A stretch of DNA of 64,000 nucleotides from Rhizobium sp. L1K21 (GTDB taxonomy: Bacteria; Pseudomonadota; Alphaproteobacteria; Rhizobiales; Rhizobiaceae): positions 2,348,698-2,412,697 of the forward strand of contig NZ_JAMXLE010000001.1 in the NCBI RefSeq assembly GCF_024055895.1, read 5' to 3'. The notes under the pieces were generated by a model. The model saw nothing but the letters and a program-made list of their open reading frames with translations, was not told the origin of the DNA and did not search any database. Shown here one piece after another: positions 38,647 through 48,433 of the stretch. The position numbers and the translations under genes were made by a program. Every line of letters begins with the position of its first letter. Positions within the stretch are counted from its first letter, which is position 1.

Positions 38647-39096
38647 GTGAAAGACATAGCAAAGCAAGCCGGTGATACAAGGGAAAGACGGCATCTGCCG
38701 CTTTTAAATCTTGTTACCATTGCAATGTGCCTGCCTTTTCTCAGCGGATGCATCGGCAACGGGTTTGGGCTTGAATCTGCCGCACCCGACCCTTCAATCA
38801 CCACCGGCACCAGCGGCTCCGAGCAAAAGACGGTCTCCGACGAAATCACCGTGCGCAATGCAGTCACCTCCGCCGATATCGGCAAATTGGAGGGTAACGC
38901 TGTGCCTTGGGCAAATTCCTTTACCGGCAGCGCGGGAACGGTCGATCAGCTGTCCGAACTCTCCAAGGACGGCGTGGTCTGCCGCGACTTCATCACCACG
39001 AGCCACAGCTATTCCGGTGTCTCCAAATATGCCGGACGCACGTGCCTGGGGGCAGATGGCGAATGGCACATGGTGCGGTTCGAGAAGCAGGGCTGA
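38647..39096 (+). CDS. Surface lipoprotein, RT0821/Lpp0805-like
   Basis: 149 residues from a GTG start. The N region has a hydrophobic stretch and a lipobox-like LSGC; the mature part ends with the 17-kDa-antigen-type pattern [38 protein letters not shown], with a conserved Cys pair. Proteins of this family are outer-membrane or surface lipoproteins of unknown role in alphaproteobacteria. Confidence 0.7.
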   Translation: MKDIAKQAGDTRERRHLPLLNLVTIAMCLPFLSGCIGNGFGLESAAPDPSITTGTSGSEQKTVSDEITVRNAVTSADIGKLEGNAVPWANSFTGSAGTVDQLSELSKDGVVCRDFITTSHSYSGVSKYAGRTCLGADGEWHMVRFEKQG

Positions 39097-39203
39097 GCCC
39101 CAGAACTTATCCATTTCACGATCCTCGCACACGCAAGCTTCGTTCCGTGTTGAGCGCCTAAGGTCACTGGCGTATCAATGCGACTATGAAGCTGGAAGCC
39201 TGA

Positions 39204-40085
39204 ATGCGCGACCCATATGCGGTTCTCGGGGTAAGACGCTCCGCCGGCCCTGACGAGATCAAGGCGGCATGGCGCTCACTTGCAAAATCCCTGCATCCGG
39301 ATCGAAATCAGAACGATCCGGAGGCCAATACGCGCTTTGCCGAAATCGGTCAGGCCTATCAGCTGTTGAAAGACCCGGAACGGCGCTATCGTTACGACAT
39401 GGAGCGGCGCGCTGCCGAGGAGCGGCGCAAACGCAGCGCAAGTGAAAAGCCGCAGCAGAACCAAAGGGCAAACCGACCCGGCGGGGCTTCAGAACGTGCC
39501 GCACCCGATGCGGCTTCTGCAGCCGCCGGCGCATTCGGCAACCTGTTTCGCAAATTCACCGCCCCTCCCCCGACCGAAAAAGCACCCGATATGGCGGTCG
39601 ATGCATGGGTGACCATTGAGGCGATCTTCAAGGGCGAGAGCCCGCAAGTGACACTGCCTGATGGGCGCAGCCTGAGAGTGCCATTGCCGGAGACGGTGCG
39701 GGATGGCGCGTTGGTGCGAGTACCGGCCCAGGGCCATAAAATAGCGGGCATGCAACGCGGCGATGTCGTTGCCACCATTCGAATCAGGCCACACAAACTG
39801 TTTCGCTTTTCCGGCAGCGATCTCCACGTCGATCTGGCGGTCGATATTGAAAACGCGGTTCTCGGCTGCGAAACCATTGTGGATACGCCGGATGGTCCGA
39901 TGCGAATCACGGTGCCGGAATGGACCGGCTCGAACCGCACCCTGCCTGTGCGCGGCAAGGGCCTGCCGAAGGCAAACGGCGAGCGCGGCGAGCTCTATGC
40001 CGAGGTGCGCGTGATGCTGTGGGATCACCCCGACGACAAGGTCAAAGACCTCATGCGGTCCATGCGCGAAGGGCTTTTTCTTTAA
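39204..40085 (+). CDS. J-domain co-chaperone (CbpA/DnaJ type)
   Basis: 293 residues. The N-terminal J domain (residues 1-70) carries the essential HPD in LAKSLHPDRNQ. A Glu/Arg-rich linker and a short Gly/Ala segment follow, then two beta-sandwich substrate-binding domains (about 130-285; ENAVLGCETIVDTPDGPMRI, RGKGLPKANGERGELYAEVRV). There is no zinc-finger region, so it is a type II J protein like CbpA. It stimulates the ATPase of a DnaK partner. Confidence 0.88.
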   Translation: MRDPYAVLGVRRSAGPDEIKAAWRSLAKSLHPDRNQNDPEANTRFAEIGQAYQLLKDPERRYRYDMERRAAEERRKRSASEKPQQNQRANRPGGASERAAPDAASAAAGAFGNLFRKFTAPPPTEKAPDMAVDAWVTIEAIFKGESPQVTLPDGRSLRVPLPETVRDGALVRVPAQGHKIAGMQRGDVVATIRIRPHKLFRFSGSDLHVDLAVDIENAVLGCETIVDTPDGPMRITVPEWTGSNRTLPVRGKGLPKANGERGELYAEVRVMLWDHPDDKVKDLMRSMREGLFL

Positions 40086-40215
40086 CACCGCGGCCTGGGT
40101 TCACGAAAACGAACCAAGTGTTACGAAGCATGATGGATGAAGATGTGACGCGCGCTTGAACCGCATTGCGCACTGTGCCATAGGCATCTCAATTGAACGA
40201 TCCAGGGGGCAGTCA

Positions 40216-41034
40216 ATGGTTCAGACGAGTGGTCTGATGAGCGGCAAACGCGGCGTTATTATGGGCGTTGCAAACAACAGGTCGATTGCCTGGGGTATCG
40301 CCAAAGCATGTGCCGATGCCGGCGCCGAACTTGCCTTCACATGGCAGGGTGATGCGCTGAAAAAGCGCGTTGAGCCGCTGGCCGGCGAACTGGGTGCCTT
40401 CATGGCCGGCGACTGCGATGTCACCAGGATGGAAAGCATCGACGCCGTCTTCAACACGATTGAAGCCAAATGGGGCAAGATCGATTTTGTCGTGCATGCC
40501 ATTGCCTATTCCGACAAGGAAGAGCTGACCGGACGCTATGTTGACACGAGCCGGGAAAACTTCCTGCGCTCCATGGATATCTCCGTTTACTCCTTCACCG
40601 CGGTTGCGCAGCGCGCTGAAAAGATCATGAACGAGGGCGGCTCCATGATCACGCTCACCTATTACGGTGCTGAAAAGGTCATGCCGCATTATAATGTGAT
40701 GGGCGTTGCAAAGGCGGCCCTTGAGGCCTCCGTGCGCTATATGGCCGTTGATCTTGGCAATCGCGGCATCCGCGTGAACGCAATTTCCGCTGGTCCGATC
40801 AAGACGCTGGCGGCCTCCGGTATCGGCGACTTCCGCTACATCTTGAAGTGGAACGAGTATAACGCGCCGCTGAAGCGCAATGTGTCGATTGGCGAAGTGG
40901 GCAATTCAGCCCTTTATCTGCTCTCAGATCTTTCGACCGGTGTTACCGGCGAGGTTCACCATGTCGATTCCGGCTTCCACACCGTTGGCATGAAGGCGGT
41001 GGACGCGCCCGACATTTCCGTCGTCAAGGATTGA
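40216..41034 (+). CDS. fabI: Enoyl-[acyl-carrier-protein] reductase (NADH)
   Basis: 272 residues from an ATG with AGGGGG upstream. Short-chain-dehydrogenase fold with FabI-specific GVANNRSIAWGIA near residue 17 and the catalytic Tyr-x6-Lys in YNVMGVAKAALEASVRY, preceded by a second Tyr in TLTYYGAEK. It performs the last reduction of fatty-acid elongation and is the triclosan target type. Rhizobiales often carry two FabI-like genes, so it may not be the only copy. Confidence 0.94.
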   Translation: MVQTSGLMSGKRGVIMGVANNRSIAWGIAKACADAGAELAFTWQGDALKKRVEPLAGELGAFMAGDCDVTRMESIDAVFNTIEAKWGKIDFVVHAIAYSDKEELTGRYVDTSRENFLRSMDISVYSFTAVAQRAEKIMNEGGSMITLTYYGAEKVMPHYNVMGVAKAALEASVRYMAVDLGNRGIRVNAISAGPIKTLAASGIGDFRYILKWNEYNAPLKRNVSIGEVGNSALYLLSDLSTGVTGEVHHVDSGFHTVGMKAVDAPDISVVKD

Positions 41035-41036
41035 GA

Positions 41037-41636
41037 ATGCTGGCAGCCGGCCCGCATTATTTCATCCGCCATGGACAGACGGACTGGAATGCCGAGGGGC
41101 GCTTCCAGGGACAGCGCGATATTCCGCTGAACGATATTGGCCGTGCGCAGGCGCGCGCCAACGGTGTCGCATTGCGGCTTGCCCTTGGTGATGATCTGGA
41201 AAGCTTCGACTTTGTTGCAAGTCCGCTGGTGCGAACCCGCGAAACCATGATGCTGGTGCGCGAAGCCGCGGGCCTTATGCCTGCCGATCAGTTTTCCATG
41301 GAAAAAGCCATTCTCGAACTCAGCTTCGGCGAATGGGAAGGCCAGACGGAAGCGGAATTGCGGGTGGGTTATCCTCAGCAGATGAGAGAGCGCAAGGCGG
41401 ACAAATGGCACTACATGCCGCCCGGCGAGGATGCCGAAAGCTATGAAACGCTGTCTTGGCGGATTGCCGCCTGGCTGGAGCGGCTACAGAGGCCCACAGT
41501 CTGCGTGACCCATGGCGGCGTTATTCGTGCACTGTTCAAGCTCAGCGGCACGCTTGAGCCGCAAAAGGCAGCACGCGAGAACGTGCCGCAGGATCGCATC
41601 TTGAAATTTACGCGTGAAAAAGCCGAGTGGCTTTAG
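41037..41636 (+). CDS. Histidine phosphatase family protein
   Basis: 199 residues. The phosphohistidine motif is YFIRHGQTDWNAEGRFQGQRD at the N terminus, and the second catalytic His lies in VCVTHGGVIRALF near residue 160. The branch is phosphoglycerate-mutase-like, including many broad phosphatases, so the substrate is unclear. The ATG lies two bases after the fabI stop, so the two are probably co-transcribed. Confidence 0.88.
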   Translation: MLAAGPHYFIRHGQTDWNAEGRFQGQRDIPLNDIGRAQARANGVALRLALGDDLESFDFVASPLVRTRETMMLVREAAGLMPADQFSMEKAILELSFGEWEGQTEAELRVGYPQQMRERKADKWHYMPPGEDAESYETLSWRIAAWLERLQRPTVCVTHGGVIRALFKLSGTLEPQKAARENVPQDRILKFTREKAEWL

Positions 41637-41644
41637 AGTATCGG

Positions 41645-41905
41645 TTATTCGATCACTTCCAAATCGTCGATAACGCGTTTTCCGTTTTCTTCGGAATAAT
41701 AGATCACCACTTCAACGCCGGGCTCAAGCCCCTCGTAATTGAACTCCGAAGGGGTATGATAGTCCTTGCCATTGTCCAGCACGATCGTCTGCGTTGCCGG
41801 ATCGACGGAGGTGATCTTGGCTTCCACATCGCCGCTGTCTGCCCTGGCGGCAAGCGGCATTGTCAGGCTAGCGGCAATGGCCGCGGCGGCTATGATTTTT
41901 CGCAT
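41645..41905 (-). CDS. DUF1344 exported protein
   Basis: 86 residues with a signal peptide (IIAAAAIAASLTMPLAARA) and a small beta domain, VEAKITSVDPATQTIVLDNGKDYHTP, typical of DUF1344. It is probably periplasmic; function unknown. The start is the ATG at 41905 because the upstream extension lacks similarity. It lies convergent to the phosphatase gene. Confidence 0.8.
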   Translation of the reverse strand: MRKIIAAAAIAASLTMPLAARADSGDVEAKITSVDPATQTIVLDNGKDYHTPSEFNYEGLEPGVEVVIYYSEENGKRVIDDLEVIE

Positions 41906-42049
41906 CTTTGGTATTTCCCGTCCCGGTTTCGCCATGCGGGCGAAGTTAGGGTTATTCGTTGATCGTTGGCAAGGCATCTGAACGATAAATATGGCGGAAT
42001 TTACATTGGTCAAAATCTTGTTGATGCCGCAATTGCCGTCTGCGCGGGT

Positions 42050-43747
42050 TCAAGACGTCCTGCTCTTGCCGCCTCTTGTGAGCAAAGCCGCAAGTGCTGG
42101 AACCGTCAGCGTGATAAGGATTGCAACCGAACTCATGGCCATGCCGAGACCGACGGAGCCCTGATCAAACTGGCTCCAGATGAAGGTAGCAATGGTAACC
42201 GTTCCAAGCGGTGCCAGAAGTATGGTCGCCACCAGTTCCCGCGAGGCAACGGCAAAGACAAGCAACATGGCCGCCAGCATGCTCGGGAAAATGAGCGGTA
42301 TGACAATGCGGCGGATGGTGGTGATTGGCCTTGCACCAAAAACGCGGGCTGCATCTTCCATGCCGGTTCCCAACTGGCGGATTGCCGTGGTGGCGTAACG
42401 AACCGGATAGGGCAAGAGCAGGCCGCAATAGGCAAAGACCAGCACCCAGGGCGTGTTATAGGCCGTCACCGGCAGCCATGGCTGGGTCCAGGCAAGGATC
42501 AAACCCACCGCGATGACGACGCCCGGAATGGTATTCGGGATCAGGCTCAGAAAATCGAGGATACGGGCGAGGAACGTTTTTTGCCTGACGGTGACAAGCG
42601 CGGTGAGCACGCCGATGAGACCGGTGATCACGGCAGCGCTGATGCCAAGCGTGAAGCTGGTGATAAGCGCTTCCAGCGCACCAGCCGTGTTGTCGCCCAG
42701 CATGCGGAAATGATCAAGCGACAGGTTTGAAAGGCTCAAGCCGCCGGAGATCGTGCGGGTCGAGGCCGTCAACAAGACGCCGGCAATCGGCAGAATGGTT
42801 CCGACCAGCGCGACAAGCACGAAGAAGCCGACGGCAAGCGGCGCATAGGGGCCAAGCTCCATCTGTTCCTGCCGTGTCGGCTTGCCGGACGCCGTGCCGG
42901 AATCGCGCCGGTTGACGAGCCAGTTCTGGCCCATGAAGGCGGCAAATGCCAGGAGAACGAGGATGATCGACAGAATGGAGGCACCCGGCATATCGATCGG
43001 ATAGTCGGTCAAGCGCTGCTCGATACCGGTGACCAGGACGAGAAAACCGGAGCGCGCGGCCAGCACCGCCGGGGTGCCGAACTCTTCAATCGACATGGCG
43101 AAAACGAGGAGCAGGCTGGCGGCGATGGCCGGCAGGGTGAGCGGCAGGAGAATGCGGGTGAGCCCGACACGCGGCGAGGCGCCGCACACGCGGGCAGCCT
43201 CCAGATAGCGGCCCGAAATGGAGGCAACGCTGCGTGACACGGCAAAATAGACGACCGGAAAGACATTCAACGTCATCACGAAGACGACGCCCCAATAGGA
43301 AAACAGGAACTGGCCGAGATTGAAGCCGAGCAACTGTTCGAGGTAACCACGCCGCTGCAGCGAGAAAATCCAGCCAAGCGCGGCAATATAGGGCGGTATG
43401 GCGAAGGGGACGGTAAAGATCACATCCCATAACGCGCCGCCCGGCATTCTGAAAAGACCGCGCAGGAGACCCAGCGGCACACCGACGAAAGCCGCACCCA
43501 GCACCACGCCCGTGCCAAGCTTCAAGGTGTTCAGGGTCCAGGTGATCAGCCGTTCATCGGAAAGGGTTTTGCCGACCAGTGAGAACGGTTCGGCCAGCGA
43601 GCCTTTGCCGATATCGGGAAAGATGGCCTGCAGCACGATAAACAGGAGCGGAAAGGCAACGAGCAGCAGCAGAACAGGCACGACGAGGGCGGCAATGCCA
43701 CCCCCGTTTTGCCTATCGTTGATCTTGCCTTTGGCCAAAGTGGTCAT
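42050..43747 (-). CDS. Fbp/Afu-type ABC transporter permease, fused two-domain
   Basis: 565 residues with twelve or so transmembrane helices in two BPD_transp_1 halves, as in iron(III) permease FbpB/AfuB. Each half has an EAA loop: YLEAARVCGASPRVGLTRILLPL near residue 180 and MEDAARVFGARPITTIRRIVIPL near 460. With the binding protein and ATPase it forms a complete importer. Ferric iron is the family default; 2-aminoethylphosphonate importers share this architecture and are the main alternative. Confidence 0.88.
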   Translation of the reverse strand: MTTLAKGKINDRQNGGGIAALVVPVLLLLVAFPLLFIVLQAIFPDIGKGSLAEPFSLVGKTLSDERLITWTLNTLKLGTGVVLGAAFVGVPLGLLRGLFRMPGGALWDVIFTVPFAIPPYIAALGWIFSLQRRGYLEQLLGFNLGQFLFSYWGVVFVMTLNVFPVVYFAVSRSVASISGRYLEAARVCGASPRVGLTRILLPLTLPAIAASLLLVFAMSIEEFGTPAVLAARSGFLVLVTGIEQRLTDYPIDMPGASILSIILVLLAFAAFMGQNWLVNRRDSGTASGKPTRQEQMELGPYAPLAVGFFVLVALVGTILPIAGVLLTASTRTISGGLSLSNLSLDHFRMLGDNTAGALEALITSFTLGISAAVITGLIGVLTALVTVRQKTFLARILDFLSLIPNTIPGVVIAVGLILAWTQPWLPVTAYNTPWVLVFAYCGLLLPYPVRYATTAIRQLGTGMEDAARVFGARPITTIRRIVIPLIFPSMLAAMLLVFAVASRELVATILLAPLGTVTIATFIWSQFDQGSVGLGMAMSSVAILITLTVPALAALLTRGGKSRTS

Positions 43748-43755
43748 GGACCCGG

Positions 43756-44712
43756 TCAGTTCGACGCGAAGATTTCAGCGAACTTCTTCAGGACGGCCTC
43801 GCGGTCCGTGGCCGGGTCGACGCTCAGAAGTTTCAGGTCGGACATCAGCGGGCGTTCGGCGCCGACATCGCTGCGTGCCGGCATCAGCCAGGCAGCGGCA
43901 ACGGCGGCCTGACCTTCGTCGGACAGCACGTAGTCGATGAAGGCTTTGGCCGTATCAGCATGCTGGCTGGACTTCAGGATCATCATCGGACGCGGCGCAA
44001 TCACCGTGCCGGAGGTCGGGAAGATCACCTTCAGCGTCTCACCCTTTTCAATCTGCTCGAAGGACTGATAGTCAACGGCACCGAAAACGGCAGCGCGTGC
44101 GCCCTGCAGAACAGGGTTCAAGGCAGCGGCATTGGCACCCGGCACGATCATGCCGTTTTCCTGCAACTGTTCAAAGAGCGCCCAGCCGATATTCTGATCG
44201 GCCGTCAGGGCAGCCACCAGTTCATAGGCCGAACCGGAGCTTGCCGGATCAGGCATGGTCACGAGGTCCTTGTATTCCGGCTTTGCGAGATCAGACCAGT
44301 CTTTCGGCTCAGGCACACCGCTTTTTGTGTTCACGGCAATGGCGAGTGCCGAAATGCCCTGCGCGACATAGGTGTTGCTTTTCAGGAAGTCCGGAACCTT
44401 TTCAGCGTTCGGGCTCGTATATTCCAGCAGCATGCCGTCCTTGTCGAAATCGGTTGCCGTGCTCCAGGATGCGGAGATGACGATATCGGCGACCGGGCTT
44501 GCCTGTTCAGCCTCCAGACGAGCCATGACCTTGCCTGTGGTGGCCTGGAAAACGGCTACTTCCTTGCCGGTGGCCGCCTTGAAACCTTCGGCGAGCTTTT
44601 CGATCAGGCCGCCGGGGCCAGCGCTATAAACGGTCAGGTCTGCAGCTTGTGCAGCACCGGCCAGAGCCAATGCCATGGCAGCGGTCGATATGAATTTTGC
44701 AAATGTCTTCAC
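43756..44712 (-). CDS. Fbp/Afu-type ABC transporter substrate-binding protein
   Basis: 318 residues from a GTG preceded by GAGGAGACTAAC. The signal peptide ends at AQA/AD, and the mature domain is the class II binding fold (LTVYSAGPGGLIEKLAEGFKAATG at the start, SGSAYELVAALT in the middle). Ferric-binding proteins use a Tyr pair near the C-terminal domain; here only isolated Tyr residues (for example in GAVDYQSFEQIEKG) are visible, so iron as substrate is not certain. It lies eight bases before the permease gene. Confidence 0.88.
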   Translation of the reverse strand: MKTFAKFISTAAMALALAGAAQAADLTVYSAGPGGLIEKLAEGFKAATGKEVAVFQATTGKVMARLEAEQASPVADIVISASWSTATDFDKDGMLLEYTSPNAEKVPDFLKSNTYVAQGISALAIAVNTKSGVPEPKDWSDLAKPEYKDLVTMPDPASSGSAYELVAALTADQNIGWALFEQLQENGMIVPGANAAALNPVLQGARAAVFGAVDYQSFEQIEKGETLKVIFPTSGTVIAPRPMMILKSSQHADTAKAFIDYVLSDEGQAAVAAAWLMPARSDVGAERPLMSDLKLLSVDPATDREAVLKKFAEIFASN

Positions 44713-44741
44713 GTTAGTCTCCTCTTTCAAAAAAGGTTGTC

Positions 44742-45848
44742 TCATGCGTTGATGGGATCTGCGGCAAACCAGCGGGCGCGTTCCCAGGCGAAATCGACGC
44801 CGACCGGTTCGCCGTCGCCAATGCGCCGGTCGCTTGCCAGATCGAGGTCAATGCCGCAGGCCAGTTGAATGCGGGTTTGATAACCGTCGCCGCGAAATGC
44901 CGAATGAACCGCGCGTCCGGGCAGCCGGGCCGCATCGGGTGCAGCAATCGACAGGGCGTTGCGCGGCACGAACAAATGCCCCTCGCCTGCCCTTCCGGCA
45001 AAGTCATCCGGCAGGCGAAGCGTTTCGTTCGTTTCCTTGAACACCACGCGGTCTGCCTCTCGTTTTCCGGCAGCAACGAGACCGAGTTTCAAGAAGCTGG
45101 CGACATCGGCGCTGCTGGGGGCGCTGACGAGGTCTTCAGGCGATGCGACCTGCACAGGACGTCCCCCCACCATCACCGCAACACGGTCGGCCATGGCGAA
45201 GGCTTCGCTGTGATCGTGAGTGACATAGACAGCCGTCAGGCCGAGCGAACGCACAAGGGCGGCGATATCGATGACCAACTGCTCGCGCAATTCGCGGTCG
45301 AGATTGGAAAGCGGTTCGTCGAACAGAATGACCGAGGGGCTGGCGGCAATGGCGCGGGCCAGCGCCACGCGCTGCTGCTGACCACCGGACAGCGTGGCCG
45401 GCGACCGGCTTGCCATGGCACCGAGATTGACCAGTTCCAGGGCTTCTGCCACCCGGCGCGCACGCTCAGGCGCGGCCACGCCCTGCATTTCGAGCGGGAA
45501 GGATACATTGCCGGCAACAGTCATATGCGGCCAAAGCGCGTAATCCTGAAAAACCATGCCGATGGAGCGTTTTTCCGGCGGCACGAACCGTCCGCTTCCG
45601 GCATCGGCAACCACGGTGTCGGCGATTGCGATGCGGCCTGCGGTCGGCGTGGCAAGACCTGCAATCATGCGCAGAAGCGTGGTCTTGCCGCTGCCTGACG
45701 ATCCGAGCAGCGCAACCACCTCGCCCGGTGCGATATCAAGGCCGACGTTATCGAGAATCGCCGGCCCGCCAAAGCTCTTCGACACATTCTCAATAAGAAT
45801 GCGCGCGCCAGCCACGGCTGCAACTGCCGATTTTCCGTCCTTCGCCAA
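44742..45848 (-). CDS. Fbp/Afu-type ABC transporter ATP-binding protein
   Basis: 368 residues. Walker A GSSGSGKTT near residue 50, signature LSGGQQQRVALARAI near 147, Walker B ILFDEPLSNLD near 175, switch His in VYVTHDHSEAFA. The C-terminal 110 residues form a TOBE regulatory domain. Here the ATPase gene is first in the operon, ahead of the binding protein and permease, the reverse of the common fbpABC order. Upstream of it is a 220-base region shared with aroC. Confidence 0.88.
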   Translation of the reverse strand: MAKDGKSAVAAVAGARILIENVSKSFGGPAILDNVGLDIAPGEVVALLGSSGSGKTTLLRMIAGLATPTAGRIAIADTVVADAGSGRFVPPEKRSIGMVFQDYALWPHMTVAGNVSFPLEMQGVAAPERARRVAEALELVNLGAMASRSPATLSGGQQQRVALARAIAASPSVILFDEPLSNLDRELREQLVIDIAALVRSLGLTAVYVTHDHSEAFAMADRVAVMVGGRPVQVASPEDLVSAPSSADVASFLKLGLVAAGKREADRVVFKETNETLRLPDDFAGRAGEGHLFVPRNALSIAAPDAARLPGRAVHSAFRGDGYQTRIQLACGIDLDLASDRRIGDGEPVGVDFAWERARWFAADPINA

Positions 45849-46068
45849 AATGTGCCCCCGGGTTACCCCTTTGAAGTCTCCGTTTCCGGTACTAGTGGCG
45901 GTGCATGACAGTTTGATGACGGTTCGGTGACGTGTCGAAAGCGCTTCCGCATTGGATTTGTGCCAATTGGCGTTTAAAAAATTTTTCCTTCGCAGAATTT
46001 TCCGCTATTAGAACCGCACAATGAAAGTCGGCGGGGCAAGACCTGCTGAAACCTGTGGTTCAATTCTT

Positions 46069-47166
46069 ATGTCGCATAACACGTTCGGGCACCTCTTCCG
46101 CGTAACAACCTGGGGCGAAAGCCATGGACCAGCGCTTGGCTGCGTTGTTGACGGCTGCCCTCCCGGCCTGCGTTTCAAGGTCTCGGAAATCCAGGAATGG
46201 CTTGATCTGAGAAAGCCCGGTCAGTCACGCTTTGTCACCCAGCGCCGCGAGGCCGATGAAGTCAAAGTGCTGTCCGGCACGATGCTGGACGAGGATGGCG
46301 AAACGCTCATTACCACCGGCACGCCGGTTTCGATGCTGATCGAAAACACCGACCAGCGCTCGAAGGATTATGGCGAGATTGCCCGGCAATATCGTCCGGG
46401 CCATGCCGATTATACCTATGATACGAAATACGGCATTCGTGATTATCGCGGCGGGGGGCGCTCGTCTGCCCGCGAGACGGCAGCGCGCGTTGCCGCTGGC
46501 GGCCTTGCCCGCAAGGTGATCCCCGGTGTCACGATCCGCGCGGCACTGGTGCAGATCGGCAAGCACAAGATCGACCGCAACAACTGGGATTGGTCGGAAG
46601 TGCGCAACAACCCCTTCTTTGCGCCGGACAAGGCCATCGTTCCTGTCTGGGAAGCCTATCTCGATGACATCCGCAAGGCCGGCTCTTCGGTCGGCGCGGT
46701 GATTGAGGTGGTTGCCGAAGGCGTTCCGGCGGGTCTCGGTGCACCCATCTATGCCAAGCTCGATCAGGACATTGCCTCCAACCTGATGTCGATCAATGCC
46801 GTGAAGGGCGTTGAGATCGGCAATGGTTTCGAGGCGGCTGAAATCACCGGCGAGGAAAATGCCGATGAAATGCGCATGGGCAATGACGGCAAGCCGATTT
46901 TCCTCTCCAACAATGCCGGCGGCATTCTGGGCGGCATTTCCACCGGCATGCCGGTTGTGGCGCGCTTTGCGGTGAAGCCCACCTCCTCCATCCTCACACA
47001 TCGCCAATCCATCGATGCCGACGGCCAGAACGTCGAAATCCGCACCAAGGGCCGTCACGACCCCTGCGTGGGCATTCGCGCTGTGCCGATTGCAGAAGCC
47101 ATGATGGCCTGCACGATCGCCGATCATTATTTGCGCGATCGTGGACAGACCGGGCGTCAAAGATAG
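46069..47166 (+). CDS. aroC: Chorismate synthase
   Basis: 365 residues from the ATG at 46069; a longer frame from 46021 is not conserved. Last step of the shikimate pathway, 5-enolpyruvylshikimate 3-phosphate to chorismate, with reduced FMN. Family signatures [18 protein letters not shown] near the start, [30 protein letters not shown] and [18 protein letters not shown] are present. Eleven bases separate it from ribB. Confidence 0.96.
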   Translation: MSHNTFGHLFRVTTWGESHGPALGCVVDGCPPGLRFKVSEIQEWLDLRKPGQSRFVTQRREADEVKVLSGTMLDEDGETLITTGTPVSMLIENTDQRSKDYGEIARQYRPGHADYTYDTKYGIRDYRGGGRSSARETAARVAAGGLARKVIPGVTIRAALVQIGKHKIDRNNWDWSEVRNNPFFAPDKAIVPVWEAYLDDIRKAGSSVGAVIEVVAEGVPAGLGAPIYAKLDQDIASNLMSINAVKGVEIGNGFEAAEITGEENADEMRMGNDGKPIFLSNNAGGILGGISTGMPVVARFAVKPTSSILTHRQSIDADGQNVEIRTKGRHDPCVGIRAVPIAEAMMACTIADHYLRDRGQTGRQR

Positions 47167-47176
47167 GAATTTACCG

Positions 47177-48277
47177 ATGGCCTATGACCAGAAGCGCGTC
47201 GTCGACGCTATCCGTGCCTTCGAGGCTGGCGAAGTTGTTGTTGTCACCGACGATGACGACCGCGAAAACGAAGGCGATCTCATCGTCGCCGCCGTTCACT
47301 GCACGCCGGAAAAGATGGCGTTCATCGTGCGCCACACATCCGGCATCGTGTGCACGCCCATGCCGCGCGAGGAGGCCAACCGGCTGAACCTCACAGCCAT
47401 GGTGGCGGAAAACGATTCCGCGCATACAACGGCGTTTACCGTGACTGTCGATTACAAACACGGAACAACGACCGGCATCTCTGCCGAGGATCGCACGCTC
47501 ACCTGCCGCAATCTTGCCAATCCGAATGCCGGACCTGCCGATTTCGTGCGTCCAGGCCATGTGTTTCCCTTGATTGCGCGCGAGGGCGGCGTGCTCATGC
47601 GTTCGGGCCACACGGAAGCTGCCGTTGATCTTTGCCGGTTGGCCGGTCTGCCGCCGGTTGGCGTGATCTGCGAACTCGTCAACGATGACGGCACGGTGAT
47701 GCGCGGGCCGCAGGTCAGCGCATTTGCTGTCGAACACGGCTTGAAGCAGGTTTCCGTTGCCGACCTGATTGCGCATCGCCAGCGCAAGGAAAAGCTGATT
47801 GAGTTCATCTCCGAATCGTCCATCCAAACGCCATATGGGCCAGCCAAGGCCTTTGCCTATTCGCTGCCCTGGGACCCGATGCAGCACCTTGCCATCGTTT
47901 TCGGCGACATTCGCGACGGCGAAGAGATTCCGGTGCGGCTGCATCCGGAGAATGTGACGGACGACGTGTTCGGTGCGGGTTCACCCGTCAACCGCTACAT
48001 GAAAACCATTGCAGAGATGGGACGCGGCGTCATCGTTTACCTGCGCGAGGGTTCCGTCGGCGTTGGACATCACGAGACGGGCCGCAAGCTCGGCCACAGC
48101 CGTGAAGGGCATGCAGAAGCGCAGGAACGCGAAAACGAATGGCTGGAAATCGGCCTTGGCGCGCAGATTCTGCGTGATCTCGGTGTCAACTCCATCAAGC
48201 TCCTGACCACACGCGAGCGCCACTATGTGGGGCTCGAGGGCTTTGGGATCCAGATCACGGAGACGATCAAGGGTTAG
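47177..48277 (+). CDS. ribB: 3,4-dihydroxy-2-butanone 4-phosphate synthase with degenerate GTP cyclohydrolase II domain (RibBX-like)
   Basis: 366 residues. Residues about 1-205 are the DHBP synthase domain (VVVTDDDDRENEGDLIVAA and RSGHTEAAVDL carry the metal and substrate sites), which makes the four-carbon riboflavin precursor. Residues 210-360 resemble GTP cyclohydrolase II, but the three zinc cysteines expected after the TDDVFG segment are absent, so the second domain is probably not catalytic. Such RibBX fusions are known in alphaproteobacteria. No FMN riboswitch is visible. A strong terminator follows. Confidence 0.93.
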   Translation: MAYDQKRVVDAIRAFEAGEVVVVTDDDDRENEGDLIVAAVHCTPEKMAFIVRHTSGIVCTPMPREEANRLNLTAMVAENDSAHTTAFTVTVDYKHGTTTGISAEDRTLTCRNLANPNAGPADFVRPGHVFPLIAREGGVLMRSGHTEAAVDLCRLAGLPPVGVICELVNDDGTVMRGPQVSAFAVEHGLKQVSVADLIAHRQRKEKLIEFISESSIQTPYGPAKAFAYSLPWDPMQHLAIVFGDIRDGEEIPVRLHPENVTDDVFGAGSPVNRYMKTIAEMGRGVIVYLREGSVGVGHHETGRKLGHSREGHAEAQERENEWLEIGLGAQILRDLGVNSIKLLTTRERHYVGLEGFGIQITETIKG

Positions 48278-48315
48278 AGTGTCGGGCGATAATATTGAGC
48301 CAAACCCCGTATAGC

Positions 48316-48343
48316 AAACGGCCCGCTCTCAGGCGGGCCGTTT
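48316..48343 (+). terminator. Rho-independent terminator after ribB
   Basis: Perfect 11-base stem AAACGGCCCGC / GCGGGCCGTTT with a six-base loop, 39 bases after the ribB stop; the stem's T's continue as CATTTCATG. Confidence 0.8.
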
Positions 48344-48369
48344 CATTTCATGATCCGACTGGTTTCCCA

Positions 48370-48407
48370 GACTGTTTCAGTTTTTGACTGAAACAGTCTA
48401 GATTTTT
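48370..48407. terminator. Second hairpin between ribB and the chemoreceptor gene
   Basis: GACTGTTTCAGT / ACTGAAACAGTC: perfect 12-base arms, five-base loop, followed on the plus strand by TAGATTTTTT. It stands between the convergent ribB and mcp genes and may back up the first terminator. On the minus strand a further short hairpin, GCGGTTCCGC, just after the mcp stop could end that transcript. Confidence 0.55.
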
Positions 48408-48433
48408 TCGCTCACGCCAGAAGCGGAACCGCT

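Noticed and set aside
40093-40112. GGTTC/GAACC dyad upstream of fabI as a fatty-acid regulator site
   Set aside because: Five-base arms only; too weak to claim.
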